A stretch of 64,000 bases of DNA. Source: Sporocytophaga sp. Lineage in GTDB: Bacteria; Bacteroidota; Bacteroidia; Cytophagales; Cytophagaceae. The position numbers were made by a program, and so were the translations under genes. Under the pieces are notes generated by a model. That model was not told where the DNA came from and did not search any database. It worked only from the letters and a program-made list of their open reading frames with translations. This document shows, in pieces, positions 1 to 9,077 of the stretch. The DNA lies in contig NZ_JAGHZZ010000013.1 in the NCBI RefSeq assembly GCF_017745095.1, positions 43,202-107,201 of the forward strand, read 5' to 3'. Numbering within the stretch: position 1 is the first letter of the stretch; every line of letters begins with the position of its first letter.

Positions 1-1680
1 GCATCTGGCTCTTTATCCAATAGTTTTGACAGAACATCCGCATCCTTGACTGTATCAATTAATACCTCCAATGAATCAAAGTTTGAGGCGGCTTTATCTA
101 TAATTTTCTTTAACTCTTTTGCATCTGACTGCTTAGCCAGTAACTTCTCTAAAATAGAGTTATCAGCTATTTTCGGAATTATAGTTTCAAGATCGGCATA
201 GTTATCTGTAGTTGCAGATATTATTTTATTTAACTCTTTAGCATCTGGCTCTTTATCCAGAAGTTTTGCCAGAACATCCGCATCCTTGACTGTATCAATT
301 AATACCTCCAATGAATCAAAGTTTGCTGCGGCTTTATCTACAATTTTCTTTAACTCTTTTGCATCTGACTGCTTGGCCAGTAACTTCTCTAAAATAGAGT
401 TATCAGCTATTTTCGGAATTATAGTTTCAAGATCGGCATAGTTGTCTGTAGTTACAGATATTATTTTATTTAACTCTTTTGCATCTGGCTCTTTATCCAG
501 AAGCTTTGCCAGAACATCTGCATCCTTGACAGTTTCAATTAATACCTCTAATGAATCAAAGTTTGCTGAGGCTTTATCTACAATTTTCTTTAACTCTTTT
601 GCATCTGGCTGCTTGGCCAGTAGCTTCTCTAAAATACTATTATCAGCTACTTTAGGGATTAATGTTTCAAGATCGGCATAGTTGCCTATAGTTACAGATA
701 TTATTTTATTTAACTCTTTAGCATCCGGCTCTTGAGTTAAGAGCTTTTCCAAGACACTTAAATCATTAATGGTTTCAATTAATATCTCTAATGATTCAAA
801 GTTCGCATTGGCTCTATCTACAATTTTCTTTAACTCTTTTGCATCTGACTGCTTAACCAATAACTTCTCTAAAATACTGTTATCGCCAACTTTTGAGATT
901 ATAGTTTCAAGATCAACATAGTTGCCTGTAGTTACAGCTATTATTTTATTTAGCTCTTTAGCATCCGGCTCTTGAATTAAGAGCTTTTCCAGGACATTAA
1001 TATCATTTACGGTTTCAATTAATATCTCTAATGAATCAAAGTTCGCATTGGCTTTATCAACAATTTTCTTTAACTCTTTTGCATCTGACTGCTTAGCCAG
1101 TAACTTCTCTAAAATACTGTTATCGCCAACTTTTGAGATTATAGTTTCAAGATCAGCATAGTTGCCTGTAGTTACAGATATTATCTTATTTAATTCTTGA
1201 GCATCTGGCTCTTGAGTTAAAAGCTTTTCCAGGACACTTATATCATTTACGGTTTCAATTAATTCTTCTAATGAATCAAAGTTCGCATTGGCTTTATCAA
1301 TAATTTTCTTTAACTCTTTTGCATCTGATTGCTTAGCCAGTAACTTCCCTAAAATGCTATTATCAGCTACTTTCGGGATTATAGTTTCAAGGTCAGCATA
1401 ATTGACTGTGGTTGCCGAAATAACTTTATTTAATTCACTAGCATCAGACTCCTGAACTAATAGCTTTTCCAGAATGCTTATATTATTTACCGTTGAGATA
1501 AGAGTTTCCAAATCATCATAATTGTCAGAGGTTATTGATACAACTTTATTTAATTCTTCTGCATTTGACTCTTGCTCCAGAAGACTCTCCAAAACATCAA
1601 CATCCTGAAGTGTAGTGATCAAGCTTTCCAGATAACTAAACTTATCAGTTGTTTGGTCTACAATTCTTTGGAGTTCAACT
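1..1680 (-). repeat. Coding tandem repeat: 14 visible 120-bp units in 240-bp A/B pairs
   Basis: Units begin every 120 bp (for example at 1, 121, 241, 361 and so on to 1561). Two subtypes alternate, so the higher-order period is 240 bp. Type A units contain an ANFDSLE-like core and type B units a NYADLET-like core; both carry DAKEL and a VL/IL-x-KLL segment. Comparing 1-240 with 241-480 by eye gives about 10 differences in 240 bases, while units nearer the N-terminus (1200-1680) are more divergent and lose the strict alternation. This gradient indicates recent amplification or homogenisation toward the C-terminal side. The array continues past the left edge, so the total copy number is unknown. 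Confidence 0.95.
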
Positions 1681-2597
1681 TCATTGTGCACATTCAACAT
1701 AATACTGATACTCTCAAGAGAGACATTTTGAGCAACTAATGTTTTCACAATGGCTTTTAAGCCATAAACTCCATAAATATTCCCTTGCTTGCCTTGTGGT
1801 TCGTATAAATTGTCTGCCCACTCATATGTCCCCCAAGTTGATGTAGTACCATTGTCATCTGTAAAATAGAATTTCTTGTTTGGCAATGCACACTGTATAA
1901 TCTGGTCGTCACTCTTCTTTTGAACAATAGGATTGACAAGCATTTTACTTTCAGTCTCTTGCTTATCACTTTGCGCATTGGATTGCATCTGCTGGCTAAC
2001 ATTTTCAGATGTCAAATTATTATCCGATTTTGTTTGCAAAGCTTTTGCTCCCATTACATCTGCCTCTTTCTCCAATCCTGAGTCATCATTTATATTTGCC
2101 TGCACATTTCCTTTCAACTGAACTGTTGGATTTACTCGACCTTGCTTTTGCTGTACAACATGCCAGGCTTCATGTGGAAGATGTTTTTCCTGCCCGGGAG
2201 CCATATGAATATCTGTTCCCTGAGCATAAGCATGCGCTTGTAATTGAGCGGGCTTTTCCGAATTATAATGAACCTTTACATCATTCATAGATACTCCGGA
2301 AAGATTTTCAATACCTGATTTTAGATTATCGGGTAAACCGGTATTATTCTGGTTCGATTCTTCTACACCTTCAACTTTTTTTCTTTGAATACTTTCTTCC
2401 TCTTCATCTTTCTTCAACTGTGCTCCTCGATAACCATAAGTCATTGATTGCATCACCTGATTACCATATCCATTATTAGAAGCATTCCCCTCAATAGCCC
2501 TCGTAACTTTTCCATATTCTGGCTGTGAGAAAGACGATTGGAAATCCTTGCTCCGTCGCTGAATTGTTTTATCGATTTGTATTTTTTCTAATGCCAT
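1..2597 (-). CDS. DUF4157-domain protein with a long 40-residue tandem-repeat region (3' end beyond window)
   Basis: An uninterrupted reverse-strand reading frame runs from an ATG at 2597 to the left edge, about 865 codons with no stop, so the C-terminus is missing. Residues 1-90 are polar and low complexity. Residues about 95-190 match a DUF4157 domain: a HEAWH (HExxH-type) motif at residues 142-146, followed about 35 residues on by an EKEADVMG segment. DUF4157 is a putative zinc-metallopeptidase-like domain, often at the N-terminus of polymorphic toxins and of extracellular contractile injection system (eCIS) effectors. Residues about 225-305 form a unique linker. From about residue 306 the protein consists of 40-residue helical-looking repeats that reach the window edge. 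There is no signal peptide. No eCIS structural gene is visible here, but the left side is unseen. The DUF4157 call is firm; a toxin or effector role is inference. Confidence 0.85.
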   Translation of the reverse strand, partial: MALEKIQIDKTIQRRSKDFQSSFSQPEYGKVTRAIEGNASNNGYGNQVMQSMTYGYRGAQLKKDEEEESIQRKKVEGVEESNQNNTGLPDNLKSGIENLSGVSMNDVKVHYNSEKPAQLQAHAYAQGTDIHMAPGQEKHLPHEAWHVVQQKQGRVNPTVQLKGNVQANINDDSGLEKEADVMGAKALQTKSDNNLTSENVSQQMQSNAQSDKQETESKMLVNPIVQKKSDDQIIQCALPNKKFYFTDDNGTTSTWGTYEWADNLYEPQGKQGNIYGVYGLKAIVKTLVAQNVSLESISIMLNVHNEVELQRIVDQTTDKFSYLESLITTLQDVDVLESLLEQESNAEELNKVVSITSDNYDDLETLISTVNNISILEKLLVQESDASELNKVISATTVNYADLETIIPKVADNSILGKLLAKQSDAKELKKIIDKANANFDSLEELIETVNDISVLEKLLTQEPDAQELNKIISVTTGNYADLETIISKVGDNSILEKLLAKQSDAKELKKIVDKANANFDSLEILIETVNDINVLEKLLIQEPDAKELNKIIAVTTGNYVDLETIISKVGDNSILEKLLVKQSDAKELKKIVDRANANFESLEILIETINDLSVLEKLLTQEPDAKELNKIISVTIGNYADLETLIPKVADNSILEKLLAKQPDAKELKKIVDKASANFDSLEVLIETVKDADVLAKLLDKEPDAKELNKIISVTTDNYADLETIIPKIADNSILEKLLAKQSDAKELKKIVDKAAANFDSLEVLIDTVKDADVLAKLLDKEPDAKELNKIISATTDNYADLETIIPKIADNSILEKLLAKQSDAKELKKIIDKAASNFDSLEVLIDTVKDADVLSKLLDKEPD

Positions 2598-2899
2598 AGA
2601 AAGTTAAAAGTAGCCAATGTTATTATTCTTTCATCGCTTTTTAAGAATCAAACCACATCACAACAAAATGAAATATACTGAAATACTGAAACTTACGAAA
2701 ACATAGAATAAAAATACAGAAAAATAGAAATTTGCAAACTGGGAGTAAATTGGATGTATACTAGTTTTATCAACCAAATAAAAATCTGTCCTTTAAGCAC
2801 TTACAACATTTTTTTCCTTTCAAAAAAAAAGCCCTCCGAAAATCGGAAGGCTTTTAGGGAATCATATAACTTTATGAAAATTCTATTTATATCTGAAGA
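2598..2899. other. Intergenic region, no gene apart from the terminator noted
   Basis: This is the upstream region of the DUF4157 gene and the downstream region of the small secreted protein. It is very AT-rich. The only clear structure is the hairpin at 2831-2851. Short open frames here have no recognisable protein character. Confidence 0.6.
2822..2855 (-). terminator. Rho-independent terminator, probably bidirectional
   Basis: A GC-rich stem pairs 2831-2839 with 2843-2851 around an AAA loop, with one C/A mismatch. Nine A's lie to the left and four T's to the right, so on the reverse strand the hairpin is followed by a long U-tract. It lies about 50 bp beyond the stop of the 2900-3199 gene. 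Confidence 0.85.
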
Positions 2900-3199
2900 T
2901 TATAAGCCGTTTGGATGCTTGTACGATCTAGAACTTCTAATTAGGGGCATATAAGTATATGAAGACGCCTTTTTTGAAGTTTTACCTGAACTAAAGCTAT
3001 TCTTATAGTTTTCCTTTACAGTTACCTCACTTGTCTCAATTGAAACCGGATTACCAAGGTTATTTTCCTTCGCGTATTTAGCCTTGTTGGCTTGCTTATA
3101 ATTGTTGATGGAATAAGTAGGATCGTTATTCACTCCATTTTGTGCAAAAGATACCTGAGCTACAAGTACCATTAAGCTAGCAATTATTATGTGTTTCAT
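2900..3199 (-). CDS. Small secreted protein, function unknown
   Basis: The 99-residue product begins with a clear Sec signal peptide: a positive start, a hydrophobic stretch, and an FAQ-N junction near residue 20. The mature part is about 80 residues, polar and Lys/Ser/Asn rich, with no cysteines after the leader and no recognisable domain. It stands alone, ends at a good terminator, and lies 120 bp downstream of the response regulator stop. I do not recognise the family. Short exported Bacteroidota proteins of this type are usually lineage-specific. The signal peptide makes it a convincing real gene. Confidence 0.75.
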   Translation of the reverse strand: MKHIIIASLMVLVAQVSFAQNGVNNDPTYSINNYKQANKAKYAKENNLGNPVSIETSEVTVKENYKNSFSSGKTSKKASSYTYMPLIRSSRSYKHPNGL

Positions 3200-3321
3200 A
3201 ACAGAAATTCGGTTTGTTTCTGCTAATAAAACAAATATTAACGGCCCTGTAAATCACAAAAAATACTACCGCACAAACAGTAAAAACACTAATATTTCAA
3301 TCAGTATTTACCCCTACAAGC

Positions 3322-3957
3322 TTAATCTATTAAATTAAGCTTTATGGCCTTTTTGATCAATTCTGCTGAATTGCTTACGCGCAACTTTTTCAACATATTG
3401 ATACGATGTGATTCAACTGTTCTGATACTGATCCCTAATTCGTCTGCAATCTGTTTGGTACTAAAACCTTTTGCAACAAATTGTAATACTTCCTTTTCCC
3501 TAGGAGTCACTTCAGAAGTCTCTAGCGCTTCTGGCTTTCCATAATTTTCAGCAAGCAGATTCACGACAAAAGGACTAAAATATTTGCCACCATCGTAAAC
3601 GGTTTTGATAGCCTTTGCCAGTTCTGCATTTTCTATATTTTTAAGCAAATAGCCCTGAGCACCTATTTTTATTGCCCTTAGGACATACTCCCTTTCTTCA
3701 TGCATTGTAAGTACGATGAATTTAAAATAGGGATTTTCCTTCTTTAATTGTTCCATGGCATCCAAACCTCCCTGGCCAGGCATAGTGATATCGGTAAGGA
3801 TTACATCGTGCTCTATATTATGAGCCATCTTCACCAAATCCTGTCCGTCTGTTGCTTCTCCTACTATTTCAAAGGCTTCATTCTTTCCTAGTAATGTTCT
3901 GAATCCTGCTCTGATCAGGGAATGATCGTCTGCCAGTATTAATTTTATCTTACTCAT
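3322..3957 (-). CDS. LuxR/NarL-type response regulator
   Basis: The 211-residue protein has an N-terminal receiver domain (residues 1-120) with the acidic pair D10/D11, phospho-acceptor D56 in an LTDITMP context, and the conserved Lys in the LLKN segment. A C-terminal LuxR-type helix-turn-helix follows (about 145-211: TPREKEVLQFVAKG then IRTVESHR). Phosphorylation by the adjacent kinase is expected to control DNA binding and transcription. It starts two bases after the stop of the kinase gene at 3960-5834, so the two are almost certainly co-transcribed and form a cognate pair. The target genes cannot be read from the sequence. Confidence 0.95.
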   Translation of the reverse strand: MSKIKLILADDHSLIRAGFRTLLGKNEAFEIVGEATDGQDLVKMAHNIEHDVILTDITMPGQGGLDAMEQLKKENPYFKFIVLTMHEEREYVLRAIKIGAQGYLLKNIENAELAKAIKTVYDGGKYFSPFVVNLLAENYGKPEALETSEVTPREKEVLQFVAKGFSTKQIADELGISIRTVESHRINMLKKLRVSNSAELIKKAIKLNLID

Positions 3958-3959
3958 AT

Positions 3960-5834
3960 CTATTCTCTGTTTAAAGGGATTTCAAGTTCAGTAACTGTAC
4001 CTTCCCCATGAATTGATTCTATATGCAATTCACCATTCAGCAATTTAGCTCTTTCGTTCATACTAGTTAATCCAAATCCGCCCCTTTTTATTACATCAGC
4101 TTTATTGAAGCCGATTCCGTTGTCTTTAAGTTTCAAATACAAATAGTCTTCTTGCTCCATCACATCCAAATATACATCTGTTGCTTTTGCATGCTTTATG
4201 ATATTATTCAAGCCCTCCTGAACAATTCTGAAAACAGGAACACTCACTTCAAAACTAAGTGGTTTGTCTGTTTCTTTTATGTATGTAAATTCAATATTCA
4301 ATCGAGAATATTTTTTTACGTTATCGCACAATCCTCTCAGGCCGGCTTCCAGACCAAAATCCACAAGAACGCTTGGCATCACGTTATAGGAAATTCTTCT
4401 CACTTCCCCTATTGTATTATTAACCAGATCCAGAACTTCCTGTTTTTCTTCTTGTTTTCCTTTATCTTTTGCCTCCATTGCATCGAGGCGAAGTTTCACC
4501 ACGGTGAGCAATTGCCCTATTCCATCATGAAGTTCCCTCACGAAACGTTTGCGTTCATTCTCCTGTCCTTCCAATAATGCTGATGCTTTTTCCCTTACTA
4601 GTCTTACTTCTCTTTCCTGTAGCATTTTAATTTTATCCCTCATACTTAACAAAGCGAGTCCCAAAGTATCCTCATCACTAAGGGTTGTGAATGTTGCTTC
4701 AAAATTCCCGGCTCCGGTCTGATGAGCAAATTCTGTAGTCCTTTTTGTTCCTTCCACAAGTTGCCTTGTTGCCTCGGTTATCTGAGCTATTTCATCATTC
4801 CCCTTAGATTTGATCGGGGATTCAGGAACAACTCCCTTGGACAAACTCATGATTATATCTTTGAGATATAAAATTGGATTTGAAATCGCATTAGAGATAA
4901 AATATGTAACAACCAATATCACTATGATCAGAACGACTGTGATCACTATGATATAATTTTTGAGTTGATTAATCGGCTTGACAGCTTCATGATAGTCAAT
5001 CTCAGATATGATGGCCCAAGGAAGATCAAAGTTTAATTTTCTGTAGGCACTTAAAACTCTAACATTTCGGTAATCCTGTAATACATGTCCGCCTTCTGCT
5101 TCTTTAAAGACATTATTTACAGCCTCCGAATTTACATTTATTTTCAAAGGTGGACTATCAGGGAAAAACCTAGATACTGATCTCATCCTTTTGTCAGAAG
5201 CTACCAGATAAGATTCCCCCGTTGTTCCCATTCCAGTGCGCTCATACAATATTTTCTGAAACTTTGAGAAATGTTCTTTAATAACAATAAATCCACCTGG
5301 ATGCAAAGGATCTTTTTGGGAATGCAAGGGAATTATATATAACAAAACTGGTTGTCCATCGTGATCAAATATAGATGCATCAAAATACACAAAGTCCTTA
5401 TTCAAAGCCTTAATGCTATCCGCCCTGGCCCGGGTAAATTCTTTTAAGAATGTAGTATCTGTATTTAAAGAATAAATGCTGTTCAGATGATTATCTGCTA
5501 TGATAACATTATCAAAATCATAAAGGCTCCCTATATTGTTCAACTCGTTTTTCTGATGATCATCCAGGTAGACTTTATGCTTTTCTATATCTGCAATTGC
5601 ATCAGTCTTCTCAAGAAAATCCGTTCTTCCGAATAAAAAAATCAAATTCTTATGTGTTCGGTAAAAATAATTCTCCATCTGATTTTTCTTTAGAATATTG
5701 ACAGAGGACAATTGATCAAGGGTTCTTTGGATCAGGGAATTTTTTAGAATATTATAAAACAAAAATGAGAGTATAAGGACAGAAAATAACCCTATAGCTA
5801 CATGTGAAATGAATATTTTGGAGAAAATTCGCAT
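3960..5834 (-). CDS. Cache/HAMP sensor histidine kinase (HisKA_3 type)
   Basis: The 624-residue membrane sensor has TM1 at residues 8-30, a periplasmic region of about 260 residues that looks like a double-Cache ligand-binding domain (PWAIISEIDYHEA near its end), TM2 at about 293-315, and a HAMP-like linker. The HisKA_3 dimerisation segment has the phospho-accepting His436 in RELHDGIGQ. A C-terminal HATPase domain carries an N-box (EGLNNIIKHAKA) and a G-box (DNGIGF, GFGLTSMNERA). This subfamily partners NarL/LuxR regulators, matching the regulator two bases downstream. The double-Cache fold suggests a small-molecule ligand, but none can be named. Confidence 0.95.
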   Translation of the reverse strand: MRIFSKIFISHVAIGLFSVLILSFLFYNILKNSLIQRTLDQLSSVNILKKNQMENYFYRTHKNLIFLFGRTDFLEKTDAIADIEKHKVYLDDHQKNELNNIGSLYDFDNVIIADNHLNSIYSLNTDTTFLKEFTRARADSIKALNKDFVYFDASIFDHDGQPVLLYIIPLHSQKDPLHPGGFIVIKEHFSKFQKILYERTGMGTTGESYLVASDKRMRSVSRFFPDSPPLKINVNSEAVNNVFKEAEGGHVLQDYRNVRVLSAYRKLNFDLPWAIISEIDYHEAVKPINQLKNYIIVITVVLIIVILVVTYFISNAISNPILYLKDIIMSLSKGVVPESPIKSKGNDEIAQITEATRQLVEGTKRTTEFAHQTGAGNFEATFTTLSDEDTLGLALLSMRDKIKMLQEREVRLVREKASALLEGQENERKRFVRELHDGIGQLLTVVKLRLDAMEAKDKGKQEEKQEVLDLVNNTIGEVRRISYNVMPSVLVDFGLEAGLRGLCDNVKKYSRLNIEFTYIKETDKPLSFEVSVPVFRIVQEGLNNIIKHAKATDVYLDVMEQEDYLYLKLKDNGIGFNKADVIKRGGFGLTSMNERAKLLNGELHIESIHGEGTVTELEIPLNRE

Positions 5835-5933
5835 TCTGGTTATAATTTATAAGCCACAACCCAAATATTGACATTTTGGATATAAAAAAACATTTTTTGA
5901 ATCATAAATTCTTACCCGAATCTTAAAAACCAG

Positions 5934-5965
5934 ACAAAAAGAAAAAGCCTGCCTTTCTGGCAAGC
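5934..5965 (-). terminator. Terminator of the first DUF1800-DUF1501 operon
   Basis: The stem pairs 5947-5953 with 5959-5965 around a 5-nt loop. Read on the reverse strand it is followed by TTTTTCTTTTTG. It lies about 30 bp after the stop of the 5995-7215 gene and before the upstream region of the kinase gene. Confidence 0.85.
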
Positions 5966-5994
5966 TCTTTTCACTATACCTCAATACACAAATG

Positions 5995-7215
5995 CTATTG
6001 GATTATTCCTAATCCTCCTTTATAATCATTAAATTTCGGAAAGATCATCTGAAGATCTTTAACTAGATTCCTTTTGACCATTATCTCGCCCAATACTGTA
6101 CGATAATCAGTAGTTACAGCAAGGTCTACACCATTATCTAGTTGTTCATTAGCAAGTCCTGGCCATGCCCCATACATATTTCCTCCGTTAACATTTCCAC
6201 CAAGTACCATCATCACACTTCCGTGCCCATGGTCTGTTCCGCCGCTTTTATTTGCTTTAAGTCTTCTTCCAAATTCAGTCATCAGAACGATTGTTACTTT
6301 CTTATGATAGGCATGAATATCATTGTAAAACGCGTTAAGATTCCATGATAAAGCCTGTATCCATTTAGGGAATTTCCACTCCTGATTATCGTGCATGTCC
6401 CAACCATCATAATCAATTGTTGCAATTTTAAGTCCTGCATCCATTTTAATAAGCTGGGCAACAGTTTTAAACGAATTTGCAAGCTCCTCTCCCGGCCAGG
6501 AGCTATAATAGTCCGCTGACTTATCTGGAGTATAAGAATCAAAACTTAACCCTTTGGATGATTTGGCAATATGTGCGATATTCTGAAGTGCTCCTTTGCC
6601 GGATCGATGCACAAGAGAATTGCCTCCTCCATACATTTCTGAAAGCATATTAATCAGATCAGGACCTAAATCCAGACTTAGATTTTTCATTTCCGTAATA
6701 TTCATCTGCTCCATACTTCCAAGCAATGAAGCTAGAGGTATTGAACCTATTGCATATGCAGGCACAATATTCCCTGTGTGAAATGACTGAAGATATCTGG
6801 TAAGCCAGCCTTGAGAGAGGTTTTTATCACTATTGCTTCCAAGTTCCATCAGATCCTGAGCTTCAAAGTGACTTCTGGTTCCATTGGTAAGACCTGCAGC
6901 ATGAATCAAGGCCAGTGATTTGTTTTCATATAGCTCTTTTAAAGCATAAGCTTCCGGATTTAATCTGAAATCAGCCTGAACAAGATTCTGATTGATCTTT
7001 AAAGCATCCTCCTGCAGAGCCATCTTCCCTCCTCGTGCAGCTCTGTAATTGCTATCATCAATAGGAGCAAGAAAATTCAACCCATCCATGCCTCCTCTGA
7101 GAAATACCACAACTATAGTTTCTCTTGAGTCATCTTCATTCAAGAAATAATCCGAGCCCAACCCTGTTGTCATCAGGTATTCGGCACATCCTTTTATAAG
7201 TGATCTTCTATCCAT
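5995..7215 (-). CDS. DUF1501 family protein (no sorting domain)
   Basis: The 406-residue protein is a DUF1501 member, a family with an alkaline-phosphatase/sulfatase-like fold and no established reaction. Diagnostic stretches are FLRGGMDGLNFLAPIDD near the start, SHFEAQDLM, DYDGWDMHDNQ, TEFGRR, and the late GGTDHGHGSVMMVLGG. The N-terminus has a DRRSLIKG twin-arginine-like sequence but only a weak hydrophobic segment, so Tat export is possible, not certain. It lacks the T9SS tail present on its paralogue at 24621-26315. It follows the DUF1800 gene by two bases, forming a translationally linked pair, and ends at a good terminator. DUF1501-DUF1800 adjacency is conserved in several phyla, and the products probably act together. 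Confidence 0.9.
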   Translation of the reverse strand: MDRRSLIKGCAEYLMTTGLGSDYFLNEDDSRETIVVVFLRGGMDGLNFLAPIDDSNYRAARGGKMALQEDALKINQNLVQADFRLNPEAYALKELYENKSLALIHAAGLTNGTRSHFEAQDLMELGSNSDKNLSQGWLTRYLQSFHTGNIVPAYAIGSIPLASLLGSMEQMNITEMKNLSLDLGPDLINMLSEMYGGGNSLVHRSGKGALQNIAHIAKSSKGLSFDSYTPDKSADYYSSWPGEELANSFKTVAQLIKMDAGLKIATIDYDGWDMHDNQEWKFPKWIQALSWNLNAFYNDIHAYHKKVTIVLMTEFGRRLKANKSGGTDHGHGSVMMVLGGNVNGGNMYGAWPGLANEQLDNGVDLAVTTDYRTVLGEIMVKRNLVKDLQMIFPKFNDYKGGLGIIQ

Positions 7216-7217
7216 AG

Positions 7218-8912
7218 TTATCGAGTTTGAAATTCAGGAGTTGACAATAAGAATTGAGCAAGCCAGATAAGCTTTTGCTCCATTTGTGTTTCATTAATAG
7301 ATGGTATCGAATCTGGTGCTGCATTATCAGCAAGCATAGTAGCTATCTTTGAACGGTATTTTTCCTGAAGCCTGATTCCTGTAAACTTTTCGGACCAATA
7401 ATCTGCAATACCCTGATATGAAAGTCCACCAGGAGTTTGTTCGGCAAATCTGAATTTGAATACTCCCATGCCCTTCCAATATAATATAGAGCTGATAGTT
7501 CTCCATCTTGTAAGCATAGATCCTGGTCCCATCCAGTAACTATCTTTATCGGGATGCCCTGTAGGGGCTGGCCACATAAAGGGTTTGTAACCCATTCCCA
7601 TAACCTGCCATTGCAACATCATAGTGGGTGTAAATTCTGCTTCTGTCGCTCTTGCTACTGATACTATAAATTCATAAGGACGCTTTACTTTTTGTCCTTT
7701 ATAATTCAAAAATTCCGGTGATTCAAAGATGGTTTGCAATGTAATTTTTATCTGATCAGGTGCATTGATATGCTGCAGCCATATGGCTTGGGCCTTGTTC
7801 AATAATGCTGCGGGATAATCATCTCCCATAAAGCGGAGTAAAAACTTTCTACATATGTTTTTAGCAGTTCCAGGATGAAAAGCCACCAGATCCAAAACTT
7901 TTCTACCATCATGCATTGCAGGCATATTCGACTTTATCTCATATCCTAGTATTCTTTTTTGATAGTTGTCATGCCAGGCATCATAGTAAAAAAACTCACC
8001 TGTATCTGGAAACTCCTCACGGCCTCCACCTCTCCAGATGAAGGTTCCGTCAGCCACTGTCCAGCCTGTAAAGGCCCTGGAAGCTTCATAGACATCTTCA
8101 TCTTTATACCCAATAGGTTTTCCTTCCAAAGCACCTGGAACGTCTCTCCATCTATCATACAGACTGTTCATATAATGTTCTGAGCCAAGCGTATGAAGCT
8201 CGAAGAGTTCTCTGGCATAGTTTTCATTGGCCGGGCTTGCCTGGCTGGACTTATTGTTAAGGTAATAAAGCATTGCCGGACTTTTGGCCACTTCTTCAAG
8301 AAACTGACGAAAGTTTCCAAATGCATGTTTTCTGATAACATCCCTGTCATATGTCGGCATACAGCTGCCCATAGCCATATCACCGTTAACTGTAACATTA
8401 AAATGGTTGTGCCAGAATTCAACCATCATTTCCTTTAATTGCCAGGGACTGTAAACAGCACGAATCCAGTTGGCACTCACAACCTCCATTCCTGGTCTTA
8501 TCCATTCATGCCATCCTTTTTCCTTCACCTTTTCAAATTCTTTTCTGCAAAATTTTAGATCTTTATCAAGGTAAGTAATAGGCCTCCATTCATCCACATT
8601 GTAACCATTATAGTCATATTTAATGTCCAACTTCGTTTCCTGAATACGTTTTAGAATTTCCGGACCGTCTTCTTGAGGAGCATTCAATTGCTCCTTTATA
8701 TAAGTCTGAAAACCATTCTTTTTTACCTTAAGAATATCTTTTTTTGAGGGACCGTAAGTAACCTTTCCAAGCAAATTCCAGGTTTGATCCTTTTGGCTTT
8801 GATTGGTTTCAAAATTAAACTCCAGAGGTTTCGCGGTTAGCAATTTCTCCGGAAGGAGAAAAGGGATCGCCATGAGTGATCCTGCCTGAATAAATGTCCT
8901 TCTTTTCATCAT
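7218..8912 (-). CDS. DUF1800 family protein with twin-arginine leader
   Basis: The 564-residue DUF1800 member starts with a Tat-like leader: KRRTFIQ, a hydrophobic stretch, and cleavage plausible around residue 25. DUF1800 hallmarks are a WNLLGKVTYGPS segment near residue 45 (the counterpart of LLRRATFG in relatives), MVEFWHNHFNV, NENYARELFELHTLG near residue 228, and a late FLRFMGDDYP region. The start could be either of two consecutive Met codons. It is the first gene of a two-gene operon with DUF1501 (2-bp gap). Function is unknown; exported proteins of this family are thought to act with their DUF1501 partner. Confidence 0.92.
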   Translation of the reverse strand: MMKRRTFIQAGSLMAIPFLLPEKLLTAKPLEFNFETNQSQKDQTWNLLGKVTYGPSKKDILKVKKNGFQTYIKEQLNAPQEDGPEILKRIQETKLDIKYDYNGYNVDEWRPITYLDKDLKFCRKEFEKVKEKGWHEWIRPGMEVVSANWIRAVYSPWQLKEMMVEFWHNHFNVTVNGDMAMGSCMPTYDRDVIRKHAFGNFRQFLEEVAKSPAMLYYLNNKSSQASPANENYARELFELHTLGSEHYMNSLYDRWRDVPGALEGKPIGYKDEDVYEASRAFTGWTVADGTFIWRGGGREEFPDTGEFFYYDAWHDNYQKRILGYEIKSNMPAMHDGRKVLDLVAFHPGTAKNICRKFLLRFMGDDYPAALLNKAQAIWLQHINAPDQIKITLQTIFESPEFLNYKGQKVKRPYEFIVSVARATEAEFTPTMMLQWQVMGMGYKPFMWPAPTGHPDKDSYWMGPGSMLTRWRTISSILYWKGMGVFKFRFAEQTPGGLSYQGIADYWSEKFTGIRLQEKYRSKIATMLADNAAPDSIPSINETQMEQKLIWLAQFLLSTPEFQTR

Positions 8913-9077
8913 GAAGTTTTCTTTTTAATGGATTATAAGAAATCAGAAAAAGACAATTTCTAGTAAGAATTTTATAATTTCCTTAACGCTAAAAGTAGGG
9001 TTTCATCCCTGAAAATGGTTTGCTAAAAAAATAAAAGACTTTGCAAAAAGCTAAAAAAGGCCAAATGGAAAGGATTT

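Noticed and set aside
442-681. Forward open frame of about 79 codons within the repeat array
   Set aside because: It is antisense to the continuous reverse-strand DUF4157 gene and mirrors its repeats.
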